A stretch of 64,000 nt of DNA from Tethya wilhelma. Its lineage: Eukaryota; Porifera; Demospongiae; Tethyida; Tethyidae. The notes beneath the pieces were generated by a model. It was not told where the DNA came from, did no database searches, and saw nothing but the letters and a program-made list of their open reading frames with translations. A program made the translations under genes and the position numbers. Shown piece by piece: positions 10,848-22,760 of the stretch. The stretch spans positions 22,474,776 to 22,538,775 of the forward strand of contig CAXIPT010000001.1 of NCBI GenBank assembly GCA_964030475.1, written 5' to 3'. The stretch's first letter is position 1. The number at the start of each line of letters is the position of its first letter.

Positions 10848-13800
10848 ATCCCAGAGATTGCCTTGCCCTTATCTCCTATCCATGCTCCTGGAAGCTGCAA
10901 ACAAGACTTCAAAAACACCACCGTCATTGAACAAGTTGGTGTTGATCTTTGTATAGGAACACAACCACAAACCACGCTCTATCTGAATTGCAAGACGGTT
11001 AGATCAATACCAGATGCCACCTTCACTTGGTACAAGGATGGTCTCCAGCTACACTCATCGCTGGATGACTTCACCATATATACAAATGGTACACTGGCGG
11101 TGGTGAATCTGAGAACAAGTGTAGAGTCAGAAATATCCAATTTGCTGGATCTCTCTGGTCTGTATACGTGTGTGGCTGAAAACATTGCTGGATCTGCAAA
11201 TGCAAGTAGCTACATTGTACCCTTTGGAAGTAAGTAGTTAAGTCACTGTACACAGAAATTTTCGCCGCTATAAATTTTCGCTTGTTTAAATTTTGTGTGT
11301 TTAATTTTTGCCACTTTGACTGATTCGGTAAAGATCACCATACATTTTAAATTTTCGCGTGTTTAATTTTTGCCACTCGCGCACGTGGCGAAAATTTTAA
11401 ATTAACGGCGAAAATTTCCCGATCTACGGTATAATCTTATAGGTTACAGGCTAGTATTAGTTTAATATCATGAGTTAAAAAATCAAGCCATAACTAGGCT
11501 TTCAGATTTATTTTAGGTTAGCTCTTGTCTTGTAATTTGTGTGTAGGCAAGTGCATATGCTAAGACTTGGATGTCTCTATGCATACATGTGCTATACTGA
11601 TATTCCTTTTAGTGCTCATCACATGCAATCTAGCTCTCACCAATGCTATATATATGGTGTACCAATGATAATACTGTATTTCTCTATTCATGTGCAGACG
11701 TGACTCAGGCCTCAATTATCAACCACCACAGACCACTCCACGTTCTGCTCTACAAGCAGCTCTACTCCAGCATAGCTGAACACATTGACACTCTAGAGTC
11801 AGGAGAACAACACCTAGCTCTCCTCTCAACTGGAAAGATGCTCAACTACAACGACTATAACCCAGGGCGGGATTTTGACGGGGGAGGGGACTCTATCCCC
11901 TCACAGGTGATGGAGCGAATGTTCAATCTGGTGGACGTGATTCCACAAGCGATATCTGTAGTGACTAATTTAGAGGAGGCGTGGCCATTGTCCGATACAT
12001 ACAAGTATCTGATCGATAATGTCGAAGTTATCTCACAAGATCTGGAAAGTGAGGATTTGGAAGAAGCTAGAACATATCTCAAAGAGAAAGTTGAAGATTT
12101 GGGTCAATCTGAACAATCAGTGAAGATGCTTCCTCGATTGAGTCTCTACCTCAACTACAAGAACAAGTACTACCAAAAGAAACTTGAAATTGAGTCCATA
12201 ATGGAGGAAAAGAAGCTAATGCTCCCTGGCACTCTCTACAGTCACTGGTACGATCAGCACTTCCTACAGTTGGAGTCAGAAATCCTCGATGCATTCATGA
12301 AGTGGGATATGTACGGAGATAAAGTAGAAGTGGAGGGAAAACTTGACAAACTGGATTTGCGGGATCACTCTGAACTGTTACAAGAGGCGAGAGCTTTGCT
12401 CATTGCTTCCAAAGAAAGGTCAAAGTACAGAGAAGATAAAATGTACAGACAGATTCAGTTGATTCCGGGACATTGGTTTGACTTGCTGAAGAACAGGTAT
12501 GGGTGAGATCTTGCTAGCTAGTACAAGCTTGGATATTTTGACCGGCTTTATCCTAGTTTTGAGCTACAAGCCCAACTATAAGTATGGAAAAACTGATTTA
12601 AGTGTGTGGATAGGCGACTCTTGATAATGATACTGTTGAGCATTCAATACATATTAAGATCGTTTGTTCACTGGTACCAATCTCAGCATTGTATTTCACT
12701 AGAGATGATGAATGCTGATCAAACTGTCCACCTAGTTTGGTATTTATGTGTACGTTTCTTTCTCTTCATCTCAGGGTTGGCCAGAGTGTTGAACAGATGC
12801 AGTATCACATAGCAAGCCTAGAAGCTCAAAAACGAGTCCTCGAAATCACCAGAAAGTATTTGGACAAAGAAACAAGCAGAGCTGAGAGTTGCAACAATCC
12901 GACTATTGACAATCCATTTCTGAGCATATGTCCCTCAAATCCTCACCACAATCCAGATTCTATCTTCAATCAGCTTGGCCTGGTAGAGTACCACTTGGAA
13001 AGAGAAGTAGAAATATCAGAAATATCTCGCTACGAGTGCTTAGTGACCCGCAACCCAAAAGACTGTCATTTGTACACCCATCTCTATGACTCTGTGATAA
13101 GACTCATGGACACTTATGCCGAGCTCTACTTTGGAGTGCAATTTGTAACCAATGCCTTGTCTCATCGTGATGTCTCCATCCCGGCTATCTCCACCACTAT
13201 AAGCCATCTTCGTGGTGAAATAGAACTCTTACAAACACTGATACACATCACTCTTTTAGACACTGCCGACAGAGATAAGAAAAGTGATGAAGAGTTCGAC
13301 CAAGCTACAAGATCTGTTGGGATTGCTGACTTTGAATTTAGCTCGAGTGAGAAATTTTATGACAGAACAGAGCTGAATTTCACTCTACCTTTGTCTGTGA
13401 ATGATCGTCCATTATGGCACATTAATGAGAGGAGTACGACCTTCTTATCAGATGAATTGAACCGTGAATATCGTTGGGTGTTTGATCATCTCAACACACT
13501 GCACACAAATGTTTCAGCTCGTGTGATGAGGGTTGACATTCATCGCCGATGGTTTAAACCACTGGTGTTTGAAAACACACACCTCCAAATGGTAAGCAAC
13601 TTACAAATTATACCTTTGTTGAGATATGAACTCACGAATCTTGTTCTATACTTTTGAGTTAAACATATATTTGTGTTTATGATTGCTCGAGAAATAGTCA
13701 AGTTTCCCCTTCTACTGCATGGTCTATATAAGGCTATGTTTTAACACACAATCTCACACATGTATATACACACACACCTCAAAGATCAACGACAGTATCT

Positions 13801-14507
13801 TTGTATCACCAGGCTCCACCTACCCCCCAGAAGACTTCCAGTCCTCCCTTCATAACCGCACGTACCAACTGCCACTCTACCCCACGTCTCTCCTACTGGC
13901 CACAAACATCAAACTCACTCTCAACACGCCATTCCCATTCCACACTCTACCAACACTGCTCCGTATGTCACATGACAAGTATGTCAGTGGAGGATTTGGA
14001 CCATTTCAATTTGGGACTCTATTTGATAGCAGGATTGGACGAATCAAGTTTAGGGTAGAAGTGAGAAATGAGAGACTAGTGATGACGCTACCAGGGACAC
14101 ATCTGATTGGCTACTTGTGTGACGTTGTGCCACAGTTTCCACACGAGCCTCTTAACGTAAGAAGAGGTCGAAGGTCAGTTAGAATACCCTCTGCAGAGAA
14201 GCAAGACAAAGATGAGATGAATTTATTTTTAAAAAGTTCTCATTTTGATAACTGGATTTTGACCAAGAAGAAAAATGTTGAATGGGAGAAAGAGGCTGTG
14301 TTTAATCAAGGTCAAGCTAATAGCAGGAGCCTACTCAATACTAATGGAGGGTTTACAGATGTGGACCTATCCAGTGTTTCCATGACGATAGTACCAACTA
14401 CTGTTACTGAACTTCACATGTACGCTAATGCATCATCTTTGCTCCACCCACTTACAAGACGTCCACAAGTGAGGAAGCAAAGAAAGAGACCAAGAAATTC
14501 CCCATGA
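6873..14507 (+). CDS. Secreted multidomain protein: IgGFc-binding domain, three Ig-like domains and uncharacterised C-terminal module
   Basis: The exon model is 6873-6917, 6990-7076, 7172-7238, 7353-7661, 8830-9441, [N gap], 9443-9533, 9744-9904, 10288-10659, 10846-11229, 11698-12496, 12775-13591 and 13785-14507. All introns are GT-AG and phases agree across every junction. Exons 1-2 give a signal peptide (hydrophobic VAHMYMALVLCYTAVS, then an Arg/Gly linker). Exons 4-5 form an IgGFc-binding type domain, with FYIGFMQN, RIALYGFNEE split across the intron, EGFTALPC, and a DVIKIVAS...NTVVSI end. Its C-terminal part is missing at the N at 9442. Three Ig-like domains follow, each with paired Cys, a core Trp and a D-x-G-x-Y-x-C signature (for example DDGLYVCMASN and LSGLYTCVAEN; the first is divergent). 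The last three exons are the module shared with the minus-strand gene, followed by a basic tail rich in Arg/Lys. A role in extracellular recognition or adhesion is inferred from the domains. Confidence 0.85.
7958..8469. mobile_element. MITE-like element with about 48-bp terminal inverted repeats and internal tandem repeats
   Basis: The ends are inverted copies of each other: CAGGGGGTGGCGGCTCCCAT on the left, and on the right a segment whose complement begins CAGGGAGTGGCGACTCCCAT. Both run through TGTACTTGGAGCCGCGACCG to GCGGT. The interior is a tandem array built on CATTTTGACCGTTGACC plus a GCACTAAAA-type spacer, with two copies of GCGGCGAAATTCGCGCTTGA. It has no coding capacity and sits in intron 4 of the Ig/IgGFc gene. 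The superfamily is not assigned; AAA on both sides could be a 3-bp target duplication. Confidence 0.85.
9912..9948. repeat. (GT)n microsatellite
   Basis: This is a perfect GT dinucleotide run, a few bases inside the intron after the donor at 9905. Apparent reading frames across it are low-complexity artefacts. Confidence 0.95.
10131..10245. repeat. Compound (GT)n/(GA)n microsatellite
   Basis: Interrupted GT repeats run into a GA run, all within the intron that ends at the acceptor before 10288. Confidence 0.9.
10811..10845. repeat. (CA)n microsatellite forming a splice acceptor
   Basis: A CA run ends in CACAG immediately before the Ig exon that starts at 10846. The normal polypyrimidine tract is replaced by the CA repeat. 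The acceptor is fixed by reading phase and by homology of the exon to Ig domains. Confidence 0.8.
11247..11431. mobile_element. MITE family A, copy 1 (left end decayed)
   Basis: This copy is made of inverted AAATTTTCGC-type blocks and ends at the right with TTTCCCGATCTACGGTA. Related copies lie at 29803-29973, 34819-34926 and 35126-35312. The best-preserved pair of ends is TACCGTAGATCGGGAAATTT and its complement. A TA target-site duplication is plausible because each good copy is bounded by TA. Confidence 0.75.
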
Positions 14508-15163
14508 CATTATTGAAAAGAAAATTGTGTATTAATGCACCCTTACAATTTTGTGTGTTTGTGATTATCTGTACAGATACATATATGACATAATCCATGT
14601 AGTCAATAGGCAAATAAGTTTATCTACATGCAGTAAAACACATAGCTATTGCATGAGAAAGGTATCATTGCCCTTTTTGCAATTATAATTATAATTATAA
14701 TTGCAAAAAGGGCAATCATTCAGTAGATACCTCTTCCATTGCATATGCCTAACATCGAACCCACAAATAAAAATTAACAAAACCTATGTATAGTTATTAA
14801 TACAAGTAGTAAAAATTTCAAAAAATAACCAGTGTATATAGGAATGGGCAGTGCTGTAAAAGTATTGGAACAAGATATAATATTATATGTCTCAATTTTG
14901 GCACATGACTATACTTCATTTTCATCATTTTGATACCGTTGTAAAATTAAACGATCACAACTTACAATGTTTACAAAAATCCTCACCAATGTTCATTGAA
15001 GTTGACAGATTTTGCAATGCTCATGAAAAAGTTCCACCAAAGAAAGAATGTTCACAAATCTCAATAATAAATATGACACTCAAATTATTATTACACAAAG
15101 TGGGCGTGGCTGATACCGCATGCCAAAATCACATGATCAGCAAGAACGCAGAGACATTGACAA
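14508..15163. other. Intergenic region with palindrome and dispersed repeat
   Basis: No gene is seen. The region contains a perfect 50-bp palindrome (14667-14716) and a dispersed repeat at about 14802-14930. That repeat starts CAAGTAGTAAAAATTT and matches the arms of the elements at 46430-47114 and 51766-52135. AATAAA at about 14764 could serve the Ig/IgGFc gene. The last 250 bp precede the ATG of gene 1 and include a GGGCGTGGC box at about 15101. Confidence 0.6.
14667..14716. repeat. Perfect 50-bp palindrome
   Basis: ATTGCCCTTTTTGCAATTAT and its exact complement meet with no spacer, giving 25 + 25 bp. Weak complementarity continues outward (GGTATC versus GATACC). It probably represents a small fold-back element. 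Confidence 0.85.
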
Positions 15164-18100
15164 ATGGCCCTCAGAAGTCCTTACAGCTACAACCATGGGG
15201 ATAAGTATAATGGTCAGCTGAATGAATTGATCAGAGCTTGCAGATTTGGAGAACTTGGACGAGTGAGATATCTGTTAGTACACCAGGAAATACCAATAAA
15301 CGATACCTGCTGGGATGATAGTGATCATACTGTGACCTATACCCCACTCTCGGCTGCTGCTGAACGTGGAAATGTTGAAGTTATGAAGCTACTGTTTAAA
15401 CATGGCGCTAATCCTGATTTTCTTTGGTCGACCCCATCCTCTACTCCCCTAATGGCTGCTGCCAAGAATGGCCACTATGAAGCTGCAAAACTTCTACTGC
15501 TGAATCGTGCCAAAGTGGATTTCTGTACAAAAGTTGGTCAGACCCCACTCACACTAGCTGCTGGAAGTGGCCATACCAAGCTAGTTAAACTCCTGTTGGA
15601 TAATTGTGCTGATGTAAAACACTGGTCTTCAGCATTGAGACTAGCATGTGAGAAAGGCCATAAGGAATGTGCTGAGATACTTATAGAGCATGGTGCTGAT
15701 GTTAATCACTGTGCCAATGAAGGTACTCCATTGATTTGCGCTGTAAAAAATGACCACATTGCGTGTGCCAAGTTATTGCTAGAGAAAGGAACTGATATAG
15801 GTGTTGAAACTCTATTGAATGTGATTAAGGATAAGAAATTCAGTTTTGCTAGACTTTTCATACAGAGGGGAGTACAAGTTGATGCAAGAGTGTTATCAAG
15901 TACAATCAAATCAAAGAACCCAACCCTCATGAGTGCTGTTCTACAGAATGCTGAGAAACACTTGCTAGTAGAAATGAATGATGATTTGGTACAGGCAGTT
16001 GTGGATGGAGGCCATGAGTTTGCCGAAGTAATTCTACCACATGTATATAATATTAATGTCCGACTCAAACTAGGAGATACAGCCTTGATGGAGGCAGCCA
16101 GGTGTGGTAAAGTAGAACACGTGAAGCTACTTTTAAAACACTCTGCACAAGTCAATGCACAAAATGCATATGGATACACTTCTTTGATGTTTGCAAGCCA
16201 TAGAGGTCACACAAAGTGTGTGCAACAGTTGGTAACAGCAAATTATATTGATCTTAACGTACAAGATAGCAGTGGATGTACAGCCCTCATGATAGCCTGT
16301 AAAAATGGTCATTCTGGTGTTGTTCAAAGTTTGCTGATGAACAATGTTAACTTAGAAGTATTGAGCCAAAGAAATCACTCAGCACTTCATTATGGTGTGA
16401 AATCTAATAATCCTTCAATAGTTAAGATGCTTTTGGATGAAGGTGCAGACGTTCACCAACTAACACCAGATGGCAAAGACATTGTTCAGTTTGCACATGA
16501 GCAGCACAAAAAACCAAGCCATCGTATGATTCAAACAATACAAGAAGTCCAAAGTAAATTATCTGATGCAAAGCTTCCACTGTCCAAAGCTGCCCAACTC
16601 TTACTCCCTTTAGCCCAAGAATGGCGTAATATAGGTACACTGCTTAAACTTCCAGACAGAACCTTGAATACTATTAGTGGTAGTGACAGAGAATGCCTTC
16701 ATGAGATGCTCAGACAATGGTTGTCACAAGTTGACCCTCTTCCTACATGGTCATCACTAGCTGAAGCAGTTGAACCAATCAACTCAATTATAGCAGAAGA
16801 AATTTGTCAGAAGCACTGTAGCAATGAGGTAAGTCCAGCCAGTGAAACAAACCAACCTGATGAGGACCAAGACACTGTAGAGGAACAGAAAGAGGAAGCT
16901 GAGAAGAACAATACTGAAGAGAATGTAGATATTTCAGAGGACAGTGAAGATGAAAGCAGTACACAAAACACTAAAGACCCAAACCATGAAGAACACTTTG
17001 CTGCTGTCAAGAAAGCAATGGAAGAAAAAGGAACATTGAAACACGCTTTATCCCATGGAGTGATGGTTGGTCCTGCTCGATCAGGAAAGAGCTCCCTGAT
17101 GTCACGTCTTGCTGGTGAAATGCCTATATCTGACTCACCCAGTACTGGTGTAGCTGAAAAGGTCATTCAAGTTGTTGGAGTTCGAAAATCTTACTCTATA
17201 GCCCTTGGTGTTCATGACACCATCTGGTTTAAACTACTGTATGACCAAGAAGCCATTAGACTGATGAAACTGGCCACTCAAAACATCACATCCCAACCAC
17301 AGCAACCAGCTACTTCCCAACTTACTGATAGTACAGTGATAACACAACCTACTTCCACTTTGCAAAGTGAAGTGGAGAATACCTCACCTATGGAGCAGTC
17401 TTATGTCAGTGAGCATGTCTCTACCACTGAATTGAGTGTTACAACTCCACCAAAAGAATACTTCACAGGTCCATACCCAGAAGGATACATACCTCCGATG
17501 GAAGTATTTAAAGCTGCTACTGAAGGAAAAGGCTTAGAGTCCCTTCGTCAACACTTTGAGAATTCTTGGTCATTTTATCTGACTGATACTGGAGGACAAG
17601 TGGAGTTTCAAGAAGTGATTCCTCTGTTGGTGTCAGGACCTTCTGTGTTCTTTTTCACATTTCGTCTTGATCAAGACCTTAACCAACGATTCACAATTGA
17701 GTACCATCTTCCTGAAGGTGGAAGGTCAGAGCCATACCAGTCTACCCTCACTGTGGTGGAAGCAATCCTTCAAACCCTCGCCAGTATAGCTTCAATGGGA
17801 ACATTTACTTACAAAGGTCCACAAGTGAAGAGTGTTTCACTAAATCCCAAAATGTTCATCGTTGGAACTCACAAAGACAAGCTCAACCCAGCTACTGCTG
17901 ATTCAGAGATCAAAGAGATAGACGGGTTCCTTCAGAAAGTTATCAAACCCACTTCATACTATAATGAAGAAATAATTCAATTTTCCAGCAAATCGCAGCT
18001 TATCTATACAGTCAATAATTTCTCACAGGATTATTCGGACTTCAAAAAGATTCAGCTAAGTGTTGAACGTGTTGTTTTTCACAATCGGTTCCTAGTACAC

Positions 18101-21100
18101 TTCCCCACTCACTGGCTAATCTTCAGCCTTGTTCTTCGTCAAGAAATGATCAAAGATAGCATCATAAGTTACGAACAGTGTTTCTCTATTGCCAAAGACT
18201 GTGGCATTGCAGACACTGAAGAGCTGGACCATGCACTGTGGTTTCTACACACAAAGATTGGACTAATCCGCCACTTCCCAACACCTGGTCTACAAGAGTT
18301 TGTGATTCGTGACCCACAAATCCTGTTTGATATGGTCACAAAGCTTATTGTGAACACTTTCACCTTTGAAAATTCAGTCAGTAAACGATGTTCTACTGAG
18401 TTTGAAAAGAAAGGAATATTCACTTTAGATGAATTCCTAGCACTTCAACAGGAGTCTACTTCCTTACTTCCACAGGAGAAGCTCTTACATTTGCTGGAAA
18501 ATCTCAAAGTAATTGCTCCATTTCAAGAAGGAGGTCAGAAGAAATTCTTCATCCCCTGTGTTCTAGCCCATTCTGAAGAGTGTGAATTTCAGTCCTTACC
18601 TCGGAGTTCAGACATTCCTCCAATGCTAATTACATTCAAGTGTGGGTACTGCCCCAAAGGTCTCGCTGGAGCTCTCATTGTATACCTCCTCACAAACAAG
18701 ATGGGATCAAAGTTCAAATGGATTCTAAAAACTGATCAAATTTTCCGCAACCAAGTATCATTTCTTGTCAGCTCTTGTGATATCATCACACTCAAGATCC
18801 ACCCCACTTTTTTGGAGCTTATCCATTCTTCAGCTAGGAAGACAACTGAAGAAGCAAAAAAGAGAAATTGCAGCTTAACTCGCATATCAATTGAAAGTGG
18901 AATCAAGCTATTATCATCGCTAATGAACTTCACCTCTAATGCTACATCTTCAATCAGCTTCTACTGTCAAAGTCCAGTCTGCAATAAAAGCCATCCTCCA
19001 CATCCTGCTACAAGTATCGTTGAAGATGATCAAGGATCTGTGTTGTTGTGTGATAAATCAGGTGCAGCTGAAATCTCAGACCTACCTGATGGCTACTCAG
19101 TTTGGATGCAGGAAGAAGTAGCAACTGTTCTTGATAACAATGTATTGTCAAGGAAAAGTGGGGCATTAACGACTCACAGTCATGGATATCATGACAAAGT
19201 ATTGGATACCAATGATGTGAGTGTTGATCTCATTTGCATGTGACTTTTTTAACAGTTACATATTTTGATGTCAATAGTATAAAGTTTATAACAATGTTTT
19301 TATTCCTTATTTTCAGATGAAAGATTGTGACCTGTATGAAGCAACTTCCTACCCAAATATTTCACAACAAATAATTGGTTAGTGAGTACAATTCTGTCTG
19401 TTTGCATTATTTCTCTTTATACTTCCTGAGAAGCAGTGTTTACTTAACCTTGTTCCCAACTTAAGCTCTCTCCTTTGACCTTACACTCACAGTAAGGGAA
19501 GGGGGGAGCCTGGTTGGAAAATCTGGCAGTCATAAAACTGCACAATTGCAGCAGAGGTTAATACGGGCTATAGTTAGCTCATGAATATTCTAATAGGTAC
19601 AAGCACAGTACAAGCTAGTTATTTTGGACACGCGATTGCCTGCAGCTTAGTCGGCAATTTTTTTCGAATAGAAACCTTATGTCAATTTAATGTATATTGT
19701 ACATTTTCTATTTATTTGAAGGAAAGGGCTGGGTGAGATGAAGAGAAATTTTGAATCCAACTTACAGTTTTGAAGTTAACCTTTATCTTGGGCGTCCACT
19801 TGAGCGTCTATCAAGCTTCAACCAACAATGGCAGTGCAGGACTCTTCTGTTTTATATCTCTTAACCATTTTCTCTCCGTGTCACCCTCTGAAAGGTACTT
19901 ACCTATCGTTAGAAGCACACAAAGCTCAGAATCAGAGCCTTATTGCTGGTATGATTTGCCGACAAAAATTTTCCCAGAACATGCACACCATTTTTGTTGC
20001 CATCGTATTTGTACATGGAACCAAGTCTGTTTTCGCTTTGTATAGTAGTTATACAGTATAGATTTGTGCTGGCTGCCAATGGCTTTCGCATCACATGCAT
20101 AGATGAAAAAATAAAAACAAAAAAAAAATGTATATATTCATGAGTAAACTGTAGCCCGTAACCTTAAAGATCGTGCTTTTGCATTTGCACCATTCTCTTT
20201 CAGTCGTTCCGCCAACGGAGAGATCACGTGAATTTGTTTACACGATGACATCATTTTTTAACTAAAGTTTAGCTGACTTAGACGGTAGTATAGGTAGAGG
20301 TATAAAAGCAGCTCATGCATGTTTTTGGAGCAATTGGAGCCAAAAAAACTTGACACAACATTGCAGGTATGTTTTTACAACGTATATGAGATATAACTTA
20401 GAGCATTTAGCATGCCATTTTTTTTACTAGCTGATTTTGTGAACAATATTGTTAACTTACCAAGAGTGACAAAAGTTGTATGTGCGCTAGCACTCACAAA
20501 AATGGTGAGAATAACTCAAGGATTTATGTTTGCAGTAGCTATCTAGGCATGTGGACACGGGAACTGAGTCTTAGACTAGTGCACAAAATGGTCACTGGAT
20601 TGAAGTTATTGCTCAGGCTTGTACACAAACAAATAAACCCAAGTTGGCGCAGGCCGGCGCACACTTCAAGATTGATAAAATCAGATCATTGACAGTAAAA
20701 AATAATAACTACTTCACAATCACTACTCTGCTCTTCTTCACATGTAGCACCACTGTTTTCCTTCTGCAAGTCTGTCCTGATAGTTTACAAGTCAATTGTT
20801 TGTTGCTCTGTTGAAAGTCACCGTTAATTTTTATTAATAACTCAATAATTCATCCATTTACAATTACCAGCGACGACCCTTACCAATCTCAATACATTAT
20901 ATATTCTTGTACCGTATATTTTTCACTCTCTTTTTATATGGGAACAAGCTAATTATTCCATATTTAGATGCTTTGATACATCTATTATTAGTACCCAAAG
21001 CATTATGTCACAAAGCAATGCACATAATAGTCTCCAGATAGGTTTTTGTCCAGAGAGTATAGGTTGCAGGTTTAGGCTTGCAATAAGACCACACTTTTTG

Positions 21101-22760
21101 AGGTATACTTGAGAAAACTTGAATAGTAAGGGATTAAGACAATGTATACTTTCAATATAAAGTATAAGCTTGTAGCTATAGATAAAACTTGGATAGAAAA
21201 ATTCCTATGTGAATAATTAATGAGCTTGCTTCAGGGGTGCCATTTTTTTACCTCTGCAGGGTGTAAATAAAAATGTATGTATTACATGCATTGGGGCGCG
21301 TTCCATTGGCAGAACGGCTGCTTGGCACTAAGCATTGAAGAAGCATTGTTTACTAGTTTTGCAATTAGTTGTCTGCACGTGGTTAGCATGTCACACATGT
21401 GGGTAATTAATGTACTAATCATTTGGTGTGTGGAATGCTAATTATACATTGTTTATTCATTGCATGCAGCATCTCATAGCTACCAGCTAGGTTCTCACAG
21501 TGAACATAAGGCAGCACATCATGGTACCCAAGATCATTCAAGTACAGAACATGTAAGTAAACTTTATGCTTCCTGCATGCGAACAGTATATAATAATATT
21601 ATATTTATCAATTTTAAATTGCCGCCCTAAATTGGAGTCATATTAATTTCACCATCACTAATAGACTATAGCCTAAAATACAGAAGTGTTTTCATGTGTT
21701 GCACATGTAGCCCTTAACTCAAAAGGTCATATAATTTCCCCCTTGCCCATACATACAGTTGGAGCATAGAGATGTGACAAGAGATTTGAATGAAGAGACA
21801 CCAAAGACTCAAGGTTAGCTACTGACACATACACACTCTCTCACCACTTGAACACTGATGTGTAGACTGACTCTCATATATATAGTTGTGGCTCACACAC
21901 GTACCCACATCTCTAGTGTATGTTCATGTGGTATTATAATATACCATAATATTATGGGACTTAAATTTTGCACCTTAATATTTGCTGTTTTCACTGAAAG
22001 AGCCCCATGGACCTGCAAAAATTATTCATCAAATTTTTTCGTGAAAAATGCACTTCTGGCAGAGCCATCTGTTAATTGCAAAATTTATTCAACGAAACGT
22101 TTGTGGAGCACTATCTGCAAAATTTAAGTCCAGTAAAAATTTAGTCCAATACGGTATGTGTTGTGTTTATGACATGAGGGAAGTCTCCATTGATAACCTC
22201 TTGAGAGGGTTTTCATATATAAGACAAAATACTTTAGTGATTTTTTCATGCATGTGTATAGACACACATGAGTATTGTATAAACAGCATCTGCAATCCTC
22301 ATGCATCTGACCTGCATGATAGATCATGACATTCTATGGAAAGAAACTTATAGTTTCTGCTAGATCATTATACTGAAGTAGTGCCTATACTGCTTGCATG
22401 TAGTGTCATTTTATGAAGTATAATTATAACACACATGTATGTTCAATCACTGCAAACGTGTTTACAGATTCAACTGGGATAGTTGATGGATGTGATTGGG
22501 ATGAGATTTGTGACTATTTGGGCAAACTGGATCAACCTCAGATTGTGCGACTGGGTGGGAAATTGGGTTTGGATGTTTTCAATCTTGAGAAGATGAAGAC
22601 CCTCCCTGATGACATGGTGAGAGCATGGCTGAGGAAAGAAGGAAAAGTCACTGAAAAGTGCAGCACTCCTCTTACCTGGAGAGTATTGGTCAAGGCACTG
22701 AGGGAGATTGGACAGACAGGTGTTGCTGATGATATTGAGAGAGCCAAAGGCAATAACTAA
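15164..22760 (+). CDS. Ankyrin-repeat / Death / ROC-COR GTPase / Death-domain protein (gene 1)
   Basis: There are five exons: 15164-19216, 19317-19377, 21470-21552, 21759-21813 and 22468-22760. All junctions are GT-AG and phases agree, giving about 1,514 residues. Residues about 20-440 are ankyrin repeats (TPLxxAAxxGHxxxxKLLL pattern). Residues about 470-555 are a Death domain (LRQWLSQVDPLPTWSSL), followed by an acidic linker. A ROC-type GTPase follows, with a P-loop GPARSGKSS near 635, DTGGQ near 807 and GTHKDKL near 900, then a COR-like region to about 1,240 and a Cys/His-containing segment. The last exon is a second Death domain (residues about 1,418-1,514; MVRAWLRKEG and TWRVLVKAL). By family knowledge, ROC-COR proteins are GTP-controlled switches and Death domains mediate homotypic signalling. 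A cytosolic innate-immune or cell-death role is inferred. The two small middle exons encode a His/Glu-rich linker. Confidence 0.88.
20301..20366 (+). promoter_or_regulatory. Possible internal alternative promoter and leader exon in gene 1
   Basis: GGTATAAAAGCAG (TATA at 20301-20308) is followed about 60 bp later by a good donor, TTGCAG/GTATGT at 20366. If used, it would make a transcript that splices into the downstream exons carrying the C-terminal Death domain alone. This rests only on motif spacing. Confidence 0.25.

Noticed and set aside
15706..16179. Long minus-strand frames inside the ankyrin repeats
   Set aside because: Ankyrin-repeat DNA often leaves the opposite strand open. Similar antisense frames recur in each paralogue, and the plus-strand protein is clear.
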